Shown piece by piece: positions 14,827-23,134 of a stretch of 35,852 nt of DNA (positions within the stretch are counted from its first letter, which is position 1; the number at the start of each line of letters is the position of its first letter). The position numbers and the translations under genes are program-made. The stretch comes from a virus. Under the pieces are notes generated by a model, which did no database searches, had not been told where the DNA came from, and saw nothing but the letters and a program-made list of their open reading frames with translations. The DNA lies in the IMG/VR virus record IMGVR_UViG_3300032288_002261, positions 1 to 35,852 of that record. One strand, written 5' to 3'.

Positions 14827-15143
14827 ACTGCGTAATAAGGAATCTTTTTATTTGTTCCGTTAATCAATATTGTTATATATCCCTCTGGAACGAGCAAAAG
14901 ACTACTTGTCGCAAATGTAGCATTAGCAGTTGATGTTGCCGATATATTCGCACCAGCAAGCGTCAAATTCCCAACCGTAGAAGTAGTGTTACCAAGGCTA
15001 ATAGTTGCATTACCCAAGGTTGCAGAGGTTGTAATCATGCTGATAGTGCCGGATGATGTAATCGGCCCACCAGTCAAGCCAGTACCAGTATCAATCTGAG
15101 TTATGGTTCCGCTTGTAACGTCTGCTCTGACAACCTTTAACAT
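14823..15143 (-). CDS. Small fibre-like virion protein with GNTT-type repeats (106 aa)
   Basis: The sequence contains GLTGGPITSSGTIS, a motif of phage tail-fibre shafts, followed by repeated LGNxTxxxGNxTLxGA units. The same unit occurs at the N terminus of the S74-tipped fibre at 15714-16817. The shared module suggests that the two proteins assemble together or arose by partial duplication. The product is beta-rich, Ser/Thr/Asn-rich and lacks long helices. An adhesin-related role is inference. Confidence 0.65.
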   Translation of the reverse strand: MLKVVRADVTSGTITQIDTGTGLTGGPITSSGTISMITTSATLGNATISLGNTTSTVGNLTLAGANISATSTANATFATSSLLLVPEGYITILINGTNKKIPYYAV

Positions 15144-15152
15144 GATTGCTCC

Positions 15153-15482
15153 TTACAAGCCTTCACCCGGAGTTACATAAATAGTCGCCGTACCGCTTGC
15201 AGTAATGCCAGTAAAGTAAGCATTCGGAGGCGCTGAAACTATCTTATCTGTCCCTGGAAGCAATGGATAACCGGGGCCAGTCGTAGTCACTACGGTTGCT
15301 TGACTATTAGCAACGGTGGCATTTGCTCCATATCCTAGAAACACGGTTACGTTTCCAGCATTAAAAACTTCATACTGATTACATCCAAGACCAGCAGATA
15401 TAGCCTGTACGGTTGCAGGAGCCGCAACATTGGCAGTAAATGCAACCGTATTTCCCATCGGTACAAATGCGTTTATGCTCAT
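15153..15482 (-). CDS. Small virion protein, paralogue of 6644-6970 (109 aa)
   Basis: The protein starts MSINAFVPMGNTVAFTANVA and ends in a TIYVTPGEGL segment. It parallels the 6644-6970 product along its entire length. The AAAGGATAAATA leader gives a good ribosome-binding site for the ATG at 15482. It is probably a small beta-rich virion or fibre-associated protein. Confidence 0.7.
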   Translation of the reverse strand: MSINAFVPMGNTVAFTANVAAPATVQAISAGLGCNQYEVFNAGNVTVFLGYGANATVANSQATVVTTTGPGYPLLPGTDKIVSAPPNAYFTGITASGTATIYVTPGEGL

Positions 15483-15537
15483 TTATTTATCCTTTGGAAC
15501 GGCGTTGAATACTGTCTGCATTTCCATTTTCTTCTTT

Positions 15538-15717
15538 CTATTTTTGACTGAGAACACGAGCCACGACGATTACGATCATTAAAGCAGAATAAATGAATGG
15601 GGGAAGATGCAATTGAGGCAACAGGCTTTCGGCAACTGGCAGTAATGCAACGAGAATGGCAGCACGAACTGACCACGCTTTTAAGAGAGTTTCGCGCCAG
15701 TCAGATATAAGAGTCAT
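15538..15717 (-). CDS. Small conserved phage membrane protein (DWRxxLxxAWSVR type), 59 aa
   Basis: The start overlaps the fibre gene stop (ATGA at 15717). The product begins MTLISDWRETLLKAWSVRAA and has two hydrophobic segments at about residues 19-33 and 41-55, ending VARVLSQK. The DWR...L..AWSVR signature is one I recognise in short phage membrane proteins often labelled holin-like. It is separated from the main lysis cassette by 9 kb. A longer alternative frame over this region has a Cys/Arg/Ser-rich composition that does not look like protein. Confidence 0.75.
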   Translation of the reverse strand: MTLISDWRETLLKAWSVRAAILVALLPVAESLLPQLHLPPFIYSALMIVIVVARVLSQK

Positions 15718-16817
15718 TTAGTTTCCAATGCTTCGATTCGTGCTGTGAGTTCTGCTATTGCATCTTGTTGAGATTTGTTTTGTGCGGAGAGTTCTTGGAT
15801 TGCTGCGGTTAGTGTGGCGACTAAGAACGAAACATCCACGCCTTGATAGGATGGTTTCCCATCTTTATCAATAGCATCTTTCTCGCCTGATACACAATTT
15901 GGCATAACTTCAGCCAACTCATGTGCGATAAACCCCTGACCCTCTGACCCGTCAACTCGCCATTTAAAAGTAACGGGTTTTAGCGCAGCGACAACAGATA
16001 GCGCATCAGTCATCGGCGCGACGTCTGTTTTCAGCCTGTAATCGGATGAGGTGTTAAACGCTGTTGCAGAGCCGCTGGTGGATATGCTACCGACAGTTCC
16101 ATTACTGTTACTAAATATAAATTGGTTGTAGTTGCTTGTAGTTGTCGCAGAACTAGACCAGAAATTTTGTCCAAAAGTCCCACATATCCGAACACCCGAG
16201 ACGCTAGCGTTTGGGTCTGAAGTGGTGTTAAACAGTGTATAGCCATTACTATCAAACCGCACTCTTTCCACTTGTGGCAGACCCGTCCCTGCTGTTGCCA
16301 CAGTAGAGATCGCCATGCTTATACCAGCGCCATCATAAAATCCAGAGATGGCAGCAGTCTTTCCGCTGTCATCGTCGAAGCCTAACCACAAACTGCTTCC
16401 TGTGCCAGAACCACTACCAGCATTTGTGCCAATGAACGATTTTGTCACTGAGCCACCAGTAGCTGCTCCAGAAGCACGTAGTGTGCTGCTAAGTGTAGTA
16501 GCCCCACTAGCACTAAAAGTCCCAGTAACCGCAGCGCCAGCGGAAGTGACGGCAACTACCGTGGAGCCGTTCGACTGGATGTTAAGATTTCCTGTCGCGT
16601 CGGAATTAATTGTTGTAAATTTACCAGCAGCGGGAGTCGTGGCCCCAACCGTCCCATTAACAGCAGCGCCAGTTAGCGTTACATTCCCAAATGAAGTGGT
16701 CGTATTTCCAAGATATACAGTCGTATTCCCTAGCGTAATTCCAGTATTAAAGTTCTGGTCTAGCTGAACTAGTGGAATAGAGGTTGTTGCATTGGCAAAA
16801 ACATTAGGTACTGACAT
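15714..16817 (-). CDS. Tail fibre / tailspike with C-terminal S74 intramolecular chaperone
   Basis: The 367-residue protein has a short N terminus, a Ser/Thr/Asn/Gly-rich beta shaft with GNTT units and a GATTPAAGKFTTI segment, and a C-terminal peptidase S74 domain from about residue 257. S74 hallmarks visible are SSDYRLKTDV at 257-266, a KPVTFKW strand, GFIAHELAEVMP, and a terminal coiled coil. In this family the chaperone trimerises the shaft and then cuts itself off at the serine at the domain border. It is the most probable receptor-binding protein. Its N terminus lacks a long virion-anchoring domain, so another protein may attach it. Confidence 0.85.
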   Translation of the reverse strand: MSVPNVFANATTSIPLVQLDQNFNTGITLGNTTVYLGNTTTSFGNVTLTGAAVNGTVGATTPAAGKFTTINSDATGNLNIQSNGSTVVAVTSAGAAVTGTFSASGATTLSSTLRASGAATGGSVTKSFIGTNAGSGSGTGSSLWLGFDDDSGKTAAISGFYDGAGISMAISTVATAGTGLPQVERVRFDSNGYTLFNTTSDPNASVSGVRICGTFGQNFWSSSATTTSNYNQFIFSNSNGTVGSISTSGSATAFNTSSDYRLKTDVAPMTDALSVVAALKPVTFKWRVDGSEGQGFIAHELAEVMPNCVSGEKDAIDKDGKPSYQGVDVSFLVATLTAAIQELSAQNKSQQDAIAELTARIEALETK

Positions 16818-16818
16818 A

Positions 16819-18798
16819 TTAAAACCTCGCTCTCAGTTCATGCTCATATTCAAAACCGCTAACGGTAAAATTTGGATAAGTGCTTGTAACAGTCATTCCA
16901 AGATATTTGCCCCATTGTTGGGCATCTGTTTTATAAACCTGGAAAGCCGCACTTGGTAGCCATTCAATAACGGAAGATGAATTATTTATCCATGAAATAG
17001 TGCTGCCATTCAAATTTGTCCATGTAATGATATTACTCAACGAATATTGCGGAGATGAATTATTTTCGCTATCAACAGTTACATTAATAATCGCAGAATT
17101 ATTAATTGTTGCCTCAATCGCAATTTTTAACGCCTGTTTATCCCTTATCGGATCACCCATTGGATTCAATGAGGTTTGAATTACGCTATTAGTATTGGCA
17201 GATGCATTTGAGTGCAATTTATACAGAACATTATTATCTGTGCCGTACATATTGATAACACCGCCAACGGGAACTGAAGTCACATATTTAAGTTCATTTC
17301 CCTGGCTTGTAAAAAACCATTTTTTCTCAAAAAATACGGCTTGAACGTATCTTGAACCACCGTAATAGTTTTGCTTGAAATTAAAAGCCGCGCAAAGAAT
17401 ATTATTTATCAATACTTGGCCTGCGCTAACCGGAAATGAAAAATCTATAGTTGGGAAAACACCATCTAGCGCATCAGAAATCTTGCTAGTGGTTGAGCCG
17501 ACCAAAGCATATATTCCATAATCGTTCATAAACAATATTGAACGAAAATATGGAAACATTGCGTTTTTACGCTTGCTTCCAACAGATGCGCTTACGTTTG
17601 TATTTGTAAATAGCGTAAATCCGGCAGAATTTACCCGCACATCAGAAAATACGTTAATGCTATCTTCGCCAAAAACATACAAATAATTATTTGCAGACAA
17701 TATTTGTTGAATATTATTGTGCAATGTCGAATCTGTAATCAATAATGTACCGGCAGAGTCGCTGGTAAAGTCGCTATAACTTCCAGCAGCGGAATACGAT
17801 ACAGAACGACCAAAAGCAATCCATGCTCGTCCTGAAAACGACGAAATTCCTACATTTTGATTTGTATTAATGATTGCTGTAGCGTTGGCATTTGAGCCGC
17901 CACCGCCAGTTATGGTTACGCTAATATTGGCTGTATTGGTATATCCAGAGCCATAATTGTTCATTATGACCTGTTGAACCTGTCCTCCACTAAGAACCGC
18001 CGTTCCATTTGCCCCACTACCGCCGCCACCAGAAATGGTAACAACAGTATTTGCTGCATTCGTATAACCAGTCCCGCCATTATTAATAACAACCTGGACA
18101 GTTCCTGTGGCAAAGGTTATATAACTCGCAATAGCTGTAGCATTTGAACCGCCGCCGCCAGACAGGGTAATAGTCGGAGCCGTGTTATAGCCGGTTCCAG
18201 CCTCAGTTAAAGTTATTGAGGTAACGGTGTTTGCTGTAATAGAAGCAACTGCTTGCGCCTGTACGCCATTTGCATTATTTGGCGCACTAATTGTTACTGT
18301 TGGGGCACTCGTATATCCACTTCCACCATCAGTAATCGCAATAACACCAACAGAACCTATAGATATTAGGTTTGTTCCATCCCAAGTATAATAACCTTTG
18401 TTTGGATCAACAATTAAAACGCGGTCATCTTTCCATTGAGAAATTTGTATGCCAGAACTGGAAAACGTACCCGCAACAGCAACATTTCCTAGCGTTGCAT
18501 TAGTCAAATTAAAATACTGTACGCTCCCGTCATCCTGACAGGCAATAATATAGTCAGCAGCATTGATATTAAAAGAATCAAGATGATTAACATTATTGCT
18601 GAAAGTGACAGCGGCATTTCCAGAGGTATAAACGGAATTGCGATAATTCGTTACTTTGATATTTGCAAAGCCTACTGGCATGGCATTTTCCAGCCATGAA
18701 AATTCGTTCTGCTGTATAGCAGTACGATTAGCTTTGGTATTTACGCCCTGAAACTCCTTGACGACTAGATACGATTTTTTTTGTTCTGTCGCAGCCAT
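16819..18798 (-). CDS. P22 gp10-like tail stabilisation protein with inserted GGSGYT repeats
   Basis: The first 50 residues (LVVKEFQGVNTKANRTAI, then FSWLENAMPVGFANIK) and the C-terminal half match the stabilisation protein that closes the portal-tail channel in podoviruses of the P22 gp10 type. Residues about 151-312 are an insertion of four beta repeats, each with a GGSGYT / GTGYN / GSGYT core near residues 158, 200, 241 and 283 and three of them followed by a GGGGS linker. Such repeats occur in adhesive parts of phage tails. The gene follows the adaptor gene, as in related neck modules. Confidence 0.75.
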   Translation of the reverse strand: MAATEQKKSYLVVKEFQGVNTKANRTAIQQNEFSWLENAMPVGFANIKVTNYRNSVYTSGNAAVTFSNNVNHLDSFNINAADYIIACQDDGSVQYFNLTNATLGNVAVAGTFSSSGIQISQWKDDRVLIVDPNKGYYTWDGTNLISIGSVGVIAITDGGSGYTSAPTVTISAPNNANGVQAQAVASITANTVTSITLTEAGTGYNTAPTITLSGGGGSNATAIASYITFATGTVQVVINNGGTGYTNAANTVVTISGGGGSGANGTAVLSGGQVQQVIMNNYGSGYTNTANISVTITGGGGSNANATAIINTNQNVGISSFSGRAWIAFGRSVSYSAAGSYSDFTSDSAGTLLITDSTLHNNIQQILSANNYLYVFGEDSINVFSDVRVNSAGFTLFTNTNVSASVGSKRKNAMFPYFRSILFMNDYGIYALVGSTTSKISDALDGVFPTIDFSFPVSAGQVLINNILCAAFNFKQNYYGGSRYVQAVFFEKKWFFTSQGNELKYVTSVPVGGVINMYGTDNNVLYKLHSNASANTNSVIQTSLNPMGDPIRDKQALKIAIEATINNSAIINVTVDSENNSSPQYSLSNIITWTNLNGSTISWINNSSSVIEWLPSAAFQVYKTDAQQWGKYLGMTVTSTYPNFTVSGFEYEHELRARF

Positions 18799-18799
18799 G

Positions 18800-19438
18800 T
18801 CAGTAAGGAGTGCTGTAAGGGTTAGGCATCCTTCTCGTAAATGTCGTGCTGATCACTGATTGTGCTTGTTTCTGATATTCCTGCTTGAATATCTCTGCCT
18901 CGCCATAGGATTGCTCTTTGTACTTGGCTTTATAACAAGCATAAAAAGCCACCGGAGTAGTCCACGGTTCGGGAATTTCATCTATTTGGCTATTGGAAAC
19001 CAGCGCAGTCGGCATGATGACTGTATCCAATTCCATTGCATAAACTTGGTCAGGATATGGAGCAAGATAAAAACTTGTCGGGCCATACATGGAAAATGCA
19101 ATCGGTCTACCGCTGTAATTTTGCCAAAATCTTAGTTCAGCATTGAATTGAGTCCAGGGGAGGTATCGCAATGGAATACGGGTATTTCCCCATATCAAAT
19201 TGATATTCAGGATATCCATAGTCAATGCCGCTTGCGGCAATGAACTAAAATTGTAGACTTCCTGATTGGTAATTGTGGCAGAGGTCTGATAATTACGCAG
19301 ACAGCCAGTATCCCTGACTAAACGCTGACGAGCGTTATTAATGTAGTCAGTTAGCTCGGAATCTGAATAAAAGTTAGCGTTCGCATCGTGCAATAAACGC
19401 CTACATTCCGTTATGTATTCGGAAAGTGTGACCGACAT
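18800..19438 (-). CDS. Head-tail adaptor (SU10 adaptor-like)
   Basis: The 212-residue protein opens with TLSEYITECRRLLHDANANFYSDSELTDYINNARQRL. This helical start is characteristic of the adaptor that binds under the portal in SU10-like and related podoviruses. The remaining beta-rich region includes LPWTQFNAELRF and FYLAPYPDQ. The position between decoration-like proteins and the gp10-like protein is as expected for a neck component. Confidence 0.8.
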   Translation of the reverse strand: MSVTLSEYITECRRLLHDANANFYSDSELTDYINNARQRLVRDTGCLRNYQTSATITNQEVYNFSSLPQAALTMDILNINLIWGNTRIPLRYLPWTQFNAELRFWQNYSGRPIAFSMYGPTSFYLAPYPDQVYAMELDTVIMPTALVSNSQIDEIPEPWTTPVAFYACYKAKYKEQSYGEAEIFKQEYQKQAQSVISTTFTRRMPNPYSTPY

Positions 19439-19448
19439 TCATGCTCCG

Positions 19449-19787
19449 TTACGCTGTAATCGGATAAAATTTCCCCCCGCCCCGTTTCTGGGGAAGGGGT
19501 ACTTTTTCAACCACCGGGGATAACGAGTGGTCCTCTTTTGGCAAATCTTTGCTAATTTCAAACTTTGACAACAATTCCAGCCCGGCGGGAATATCGTTTG
19601 TTGTTTTTATAAAGCCAAGACTTGCCATGAATGGCTCTTTATTTTCATGCCCATAACCGAATATGTGACGCGCAGCAATTATAGATATTTGGACAGGTTC
19701 TCCGCATGAGAACTTGATATCCTGACACCCATAATCCACCACTAGCGGTTTATCCGTCTTATTTGTCACATATACGGTATCTGTCAT
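19449..19787 (-). CDS. Small neck/virion protein of unknown function (112 aa)
   Basis: The product starts MTDTVYVTNKTDKPLVVDY and has a central IIAARHIFGYGHENKEP segment, which recurs in phage proteins located next to capsid and adaptor genes. The N-terminal 75 residues look like a small beta domain, and the tail is Lys/Pro-rich and probably flexible. The stop of the upstream gene overlaps this start by one base. Confidence 0.65.
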   Translation of the reverse strand: MTDTVYVTNKTDKPLVVDYGCQDIKFSCGEPVQISIIAARHIFGYGHENKEPFMASLGFIKTTNDIPAGLELLSKFEISKDLPKEDHSLSPVVEKVPLPQKRGGGKFYPITA

Positions 19788-20239
19788 CAGAATGTTACTA
19801 CATCACCAAATACGCTGATATTAACCGCTGCATTTGCAACGGCAGTCCCAACTTTGACAAACAAGGCATTTGCGGTATAGGCCGTACTTGCCGCACCAGA
19901 AACCAACGTCAAATCTTGCCACGTATTTGCAGCAGTTACATTACCCAAAGTCTGACCGGCAGCAGTAGTAACGGCATTTGAAGTATTGCCATCGTTGCTG
20001 GTCAAAATCGTGATATTTGCCGCTGCAATATTCATTACCGATCCACCCGCGATATTGGATGGATTGGATATGGTAATACGCCGAAGGATAAACGAACCTC
20101 CCTGGATACCACCGTCCAAGAGAGGCAAGGCAACTACGGCATTGCCGGTTGCCGCAAGCGTTTGGCCTGCGACAACAGCTATCCGATAACTGCCGAAGTT
20201 ATTTTGCGTTTTCCGACCAACGGCATTGATATTGGACAT
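19787..20239 (-). CDS. Putative capsid decoration-type virion protein (150 aa)
   Basis: The sequence is rich in Ala, Thr, Asn, Gly and Val with alternating hydrophobic residues and no charged helices, typical of a beta-sandwich virion protein. It lies two genes after the capsid gene in transcription order. No specific family motif is recognised. A decoration role is inferred from place and composition only. Confidence 0.6.
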   Translation of the reverse strand: MSNINAVGRKTQNNFGSYRIAVVAGQTLAATGNAVVALPLLDGGIQGGSFILRRITISNPSNIAGGSVMNIAAANITILTSNDGNTSNAVTTAAGQTLGNVTAANTWQDLTLVSGAASTAYTANALFVKVGTAVANAAVNISVFGDVVTF

Positions 20240-20248
20240 TTTGCTTCC

Positions 20249-20575
20249 TTACGTATTGTAAGTGCCAGATACAGCTTGACCACCGTTGATAGTCACAAGA
20301 GTTGCCGTGGTATTGGCATTAACAGCTTTTGCCGCCACGTTGTAACCGTCAGAAACGAAATACCCGCCCGTATTATTACCAATAAGCTGAGTCCAGTTAG
20401 ACCCATCGTACTGGATAATAGTTACGTTAGCGGTTGCAGACATTTGATATGCACCAGCAGTAATCACCGTCCCGTTACCGGAAGTAACCGCCGCCACAGT
20501 CGTAGTCTGAAAGTAAGCCGATGCCGCGTTAGTAGCAACATTGCTTACAATGATTTTGTTAAGGGCTAGTGCCAT
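20249..20575 (-). CDS. Putative capsid decoration / head protein (108 aa)
   Basis: The product is 108 residues, beta-rich and Ala/Thr/Asn/Val-rich, and follows the major capsid gene directly (13 bp gap with a GGAGAAA ribosome-binding sequence). Small beta-sandwich proteins in this position commonly decorate the capsid. A segment IIQYDGSNWTQLIG is the only notable motif. The call is by context. Confidence 0.6.
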   Translation of the reverse strand: MALALNKIIVSNVATNAASAYFQTTTVAAVTSGNGTVITAGAYQMSATANVTIIQYDGSNWTQLIGNNTGGYFVSDGYNVAAKAVNANTTATLVTINGGQAVSGTYNT

Positions 20576-20587
20576 GACTATTTCTCC

Positions 20588-21601
20588 TTAGATTGAGAGT
20601 GAGTTATAGCCGGTCACTTTGGTCATCGACTTGGGCTTGGTGCTTACCATTTCGGCAATCATCAGAACCGCGCCAACGTAACCAATCTGCCAGTTCGGGA
20701 GAGTAGACTCAAACCCAGTAAATACAAACGAACCTTGGTCGTGGATATACAGCGACAGGTAGTTGGTATTCAACAGATACAGAGTCCCTTCCGGGCAGTA
20801 AGGATCGGGATAAATCGGAACACCCGCAACCATCAAAGCGCGGAATGCTGCTTGTGGACCATTACCGTCGGCATCAAATCCAGAGCCGGGGGTAATAACA
20901 TATTGCTCTTGACCAACATAGTCTTGGGCAAGCAGCGTCCACGTACCAAATCCGCAAACGCCAAACGAAGGCACTTCCGCGCCATTTTTGACGGTTCCAG
21001 AAATGTACTGGAGTACGTTTTGACGGGTCGGATTAACCGAGCCAGCCGCGTACTGTTTGGATTGCCACCAGGTATAGGTGCTGCGGCTGATATTGCCGTA
21101 GTTACCGGCAGCGGGGTCGCTGGATGATACAGCAGCAGGCAGGCCGATAAACTGTTGCGTATTCGTGGTGTTGTTATACAAGGCAGTAGCCATTGCATCC
21201 ATCATCACGTTCGTCGCATCGTTCATCCGAGCCTCAATCAGCGGGATAACCGCATGATCTTGCTGAACTGCACCTTCCATTCCAAGGAACGGAACCGGCG
21301 CGATCATCAGTTTCAGGTTAAATTCAGCGTTAAACGCGCCTTGTTGAACCGATGGCTGATTGAAAGAACCGCTGTAATCCGACCATTGCGCGTTCACAAA
21401 CTGAGCGCCCTGAACCGGAACAGTTACCTGAGAAACCCCGCCAGAAGCCGATTGACTGTTAGCAATCAAAGCCGCCATCAAAGGGGTGCTGTTGTAGAGT
21501 TGTACGACCAGCTTCGGAATAAATGCCCTACGGGTAACGTAGGTCAATTCATTGTATTGCGTTGAACCCGAAGCCGGAAGAATCCCGCCGCCGATAGGCA
21601 T
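20588..21601 (-). CDS. Major capsid protein
   Basis: The 337-residue protein has the features of a phage major capsid protein. It has a Pro/Gly-rich start, a YVTRRAFIPKLVVQLYNSTPLMAAL helix region, VTVPVQGAQF, a long spine-like helix with DAMATALYNNT, and a C-terminal region with GYVGAVLMIAEM. It lies directly after the helical scaffold-like gene, the usual order. The fold is probably HK97-like, but no structural motif proves this. It will be the most abundant virion protein if correct. Confidence 0.8.
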   Translation of the reverse strand: MPIGGGILPASGSTQYNELTYVTRRAFIPKLVVQLYNSTPLMAALIANSQSASGGVSQVTVPVQGAQFVNAQWSDYSGSFNQPSVQQGAFNAEFNLKLMIAPVPFLGMEGAVQQDHAVIPLIEARMNDATNVMMDAMATALYNNTTNTQQFIGLPAAVSSSDPAAGNYGNISRSTYTWWQSKQYAAGSVNPTRQNVLQYISGTVKNGAEVPSFGVCGFGTWTLLAQDYVGQEQYVITPGSGFDADGNGPQAAFRALMVAGVPIYPDPYCPEGTLYLLNTNYLSLYIHDQGSFVFTGFESTLPNWQIGYVGAVLMIAEMVSTKPKSMTKVTGYNSLSI

Positions 21602-21632
21602 AGTTAATCTCCGAAGTTAAAAATCCCCTGTA

Positions 21633-22163
21633 TTACAAACCAATGGGCCGAGGGTTTTTCCTCAACTCATTAAGTGCTTTTGCCGCCTCATCCCTGGCCC
21701 CCATTTGAGGGTTTTTCCAGTATTTAGACAAATCAAACTTTCCTATTGCGCTAGGGCTGTATCCGGTTGGAGTCGGAGCAGCGGATTGCTTCATCCATTG
21801 CCAATACTCCGCAGCCGCTTCATGCTTGGTAATACCTTTATCCAGCATTACCTTCTCGACTTCATCAATATCAGATTCGTCATTAACCAGACCCTTTTTA
21901 ATAAGGTTCTGGCGACGTTTATTCAATTCATCCATTGCGAGACGCTGCTGTTCACGCGCTTCCATAGCCTGCACCCGCTTTTCTGCCTTTTCAAGTGCGC
22001 TATTGGTCGATTCTTCGATTTCCAGTTCCGGCATAACCATGTTCGGATTCTGTTTTTTAGTCAGTCGAAGAAAGTCTTTTCTTGTGGCGGGATTTTCTGC
22101 CAAATTACGGGCAAGCAATGCCAGTTCATCCCGCGCTTCCATGCTCAAATCTTCTAGGCTCAT
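21633..22163 (-). CDS. Scaffolding protein
   Basis: The product is 176 residues, highly charged and mostly helical. A long coiled coil runs at about residues 45-100 (an EKAEKRVQAMEAREQQRL segment), and a basic, Pro-containing C terminus (LNELRKNPRPIGL) may bind the capsid inner face. It sits immediately before the capsid gene in transcription order. These are the classical features of a capsid scaffold. The AGGGGATAAATA leader is a good ribosome-binding site. Confidence 0.75.
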   Translation of the reverse strand: MSLEDLSMEARDELALLARNLAENPATRKDFLRLTKKQNPNMVMPELEIEESTNSALEKAEKRVQAMEAREQQRLAMDELNKRRQNLIKKGLVNDESDIDEVEKVMLDKGITKHEAAAEYWQWMKQSAAPTPTGYSPSAIGKFDLSKYWKNPQMGARDEAAKALNELRKNPRPIGL

Positions 22164-22182
22164 TATTTATCCCCTTTTTTAA

Positions 22183-22365
22183 TCAAATGACCTTACGACC
22201 CTTCATCTGCTTTTCAAGGTCCATGCTGTTTTTGCTGACCTTGTTAGCAGCCGACAGACCGCCCATCGGGGCATAACGGGGAGTATTCACAATTTGCCCG
22301 TTGTTTTGGTTGTTATCAGTCGGACGACGGGGGGAAGCTGCACCGCGAGGTTTGAAAAGTTCCAA
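22183..22365 (-). CDS. Small phage protein of unknown function (60 aa, TTG start)
   Basis: The start is TTG at 22365. It is supported by AAGGAG six bases upstream, and no ATG fits. The product is Pro/Asn/Lys-rich and likely disordered, with a short ELFKPRGAA motif at its start and a basic end (KQMKGRKVI). It lies between two scaffold-region genes. No family is known to me. Confidence 0.6.
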   Translation of the reverse strand: MELFKPRGAASPRRPTDNNQNNGQIVNTPRYAPMGGLSAANKVSKNSMDLEKQMKGRKVI

Positions 22366-22379
22366 GATATTCTCCTTAA

Positions 22380-22877
22380 TTACATTACGGAAGGTTGTGG
22401 TGGATTGACCGGCGGGACACCCGCTGGCAAACCGCCACCTGGTGCCATACCGGGAATTGCTGGCGCTGCCGCCATAGCCTTTCCTTCCGGCGTGGCTGCA
22501 CCTGCCTGTGGCAGGTTTTGAAGCATTTGCATGATTTCGCTATTTTGCAGTTCTTTGGCCTTGTCTTTACGTGGGCCAAGAATGCTGGACATTTGCTTGA
22601 GAACCTCCCGGGCTTTGAGTCCTTCGGCAGATTCAAAACCAAAGGCAGGAAGCGCCTGTTCAATCAAATCCATAGCCATAGACAAATTAATCATCGCCCC
22701 TTCTTTGGAACCCATTTTAGGTTCTGGAGTAGACATGGGCGCAGCCATCGGAGGCGTTTCAACATCTGAAATAGTTTGAGAATCGCTGGATTCAGCGGCA
22801 GGAGTAGCGTTACGATCAGGTTTTGGGCCACCTTGATCTTTAATCATTGCCATCAATTCTTCGGATGGTACGCTCAT
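22380..22877 (-). CDS. Head-assembly-region protein with disordered ends (165 aa)
   Basis: Residues 1-60 are Pro/Ser/Met-rich and probably disordered. Residues about 63-118 form a helical domain (MAMDLIEQALPAF, then AREVLKQMSSILG). The last 45 residues are Ala/Gly/Pro-rich. It lies between portal and scaffold genes, and proteins of this type often accompany the portal in these phages. It could be a scaffold partner. The AAGGAC sequence just upstream of the ATG at 22877 supports the start. Confidence 0.6.
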   Translation of the reverse strand: MSVPSEELMAMIKDQGGPKPDRNATPAAESSDSQTISDVETPPMAAPMSTPEPKMGSKEGAMINLSMAMDLIEQALPAFGFESAEGLKAREVLKQMSSILGPRKDKAKELQNSEIMQMLQNLPQAGAATPEGKAMAAAPAIPGMAPGGGLPAGVPPVNPPQPSVM

Positions 22878-22923
22878 AATGTCCTTAGCTTAATAAGCAC
22901 TAACTTTTTTGTCAAAAAAATTT

Positions 22924-22965
22924 TTACCTACGAGTTTTTCTGCCGCGTTTGCACGTTTTGTACAT
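22924..22965 (-). CDS. Possible 13-residue basic micro-ORF
   Basis: An ATG at 22965 preceded by AAAAAGGAAAAG could encode a 13-residue Lys/Arg-rich peptide with one cysteine. It fills the gap between two small genes. Nothing apart from the ribosome-binding sequence supports it, so I list it only as a possibility. Confidence 0.2.
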   Translation of the reverse strand: MYKTCKRGRKTRR

Positions 22966-22978
22966 GACTTTTCCTTTT

Positions 22979-23134
22979 TTAAGACCGTGTTTTCCTTGAA
23001 CTTGTCTTGCTTTCTATCCTGCTACCATAGTTTTTAGCACCTTGCGTTCTATATTGCAAAGCGGGATAGCCCTTTGTCAAGTCTTTTTTAAGGAATCGAG
23101 GCTGATCAGCCCTTGGATTCATGCCTTGTTTCAT
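22979..23134 (-). CDS. Small basic phage protein (51 aa)
   Basis: The ATG at 23134 overlaps the portal stop (ATGA), and GGTGGAG lies upstream. The product begins MKQGMNPRADQPRFLKKDLTKG, continues with a YPALQYRTQGAKNYGSR segment and ends in a Ser/Lys/Arg tail. It is short, basic and coupled to portal translation, so it probably has a head-related role. No named family is recognised. Confidence 0.65.
   Translation of the reverse strand: MKQGMNPRADQPRFLKKDLTKGYPALQYRTQGAKNYGSRIESKTSSRKTRS

Noticed and set aside
15479-15676. 65-codon minus-strand frame rich in Cys, Ser and Arg
   Set aside because: A different frame in the same place (15538-15717) encodes a recognisable phage membrane protein coupled to the fibre gene.
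22887-22915. TTGACA with 17-base spacer on the minus strand before the 22380-22877 gene
   Set aside because: The -10-like TAAGCT would put the start downstream of the ribosome-binding site, leaving almost no leader. It is probably fortuitous in a T-rich gap.
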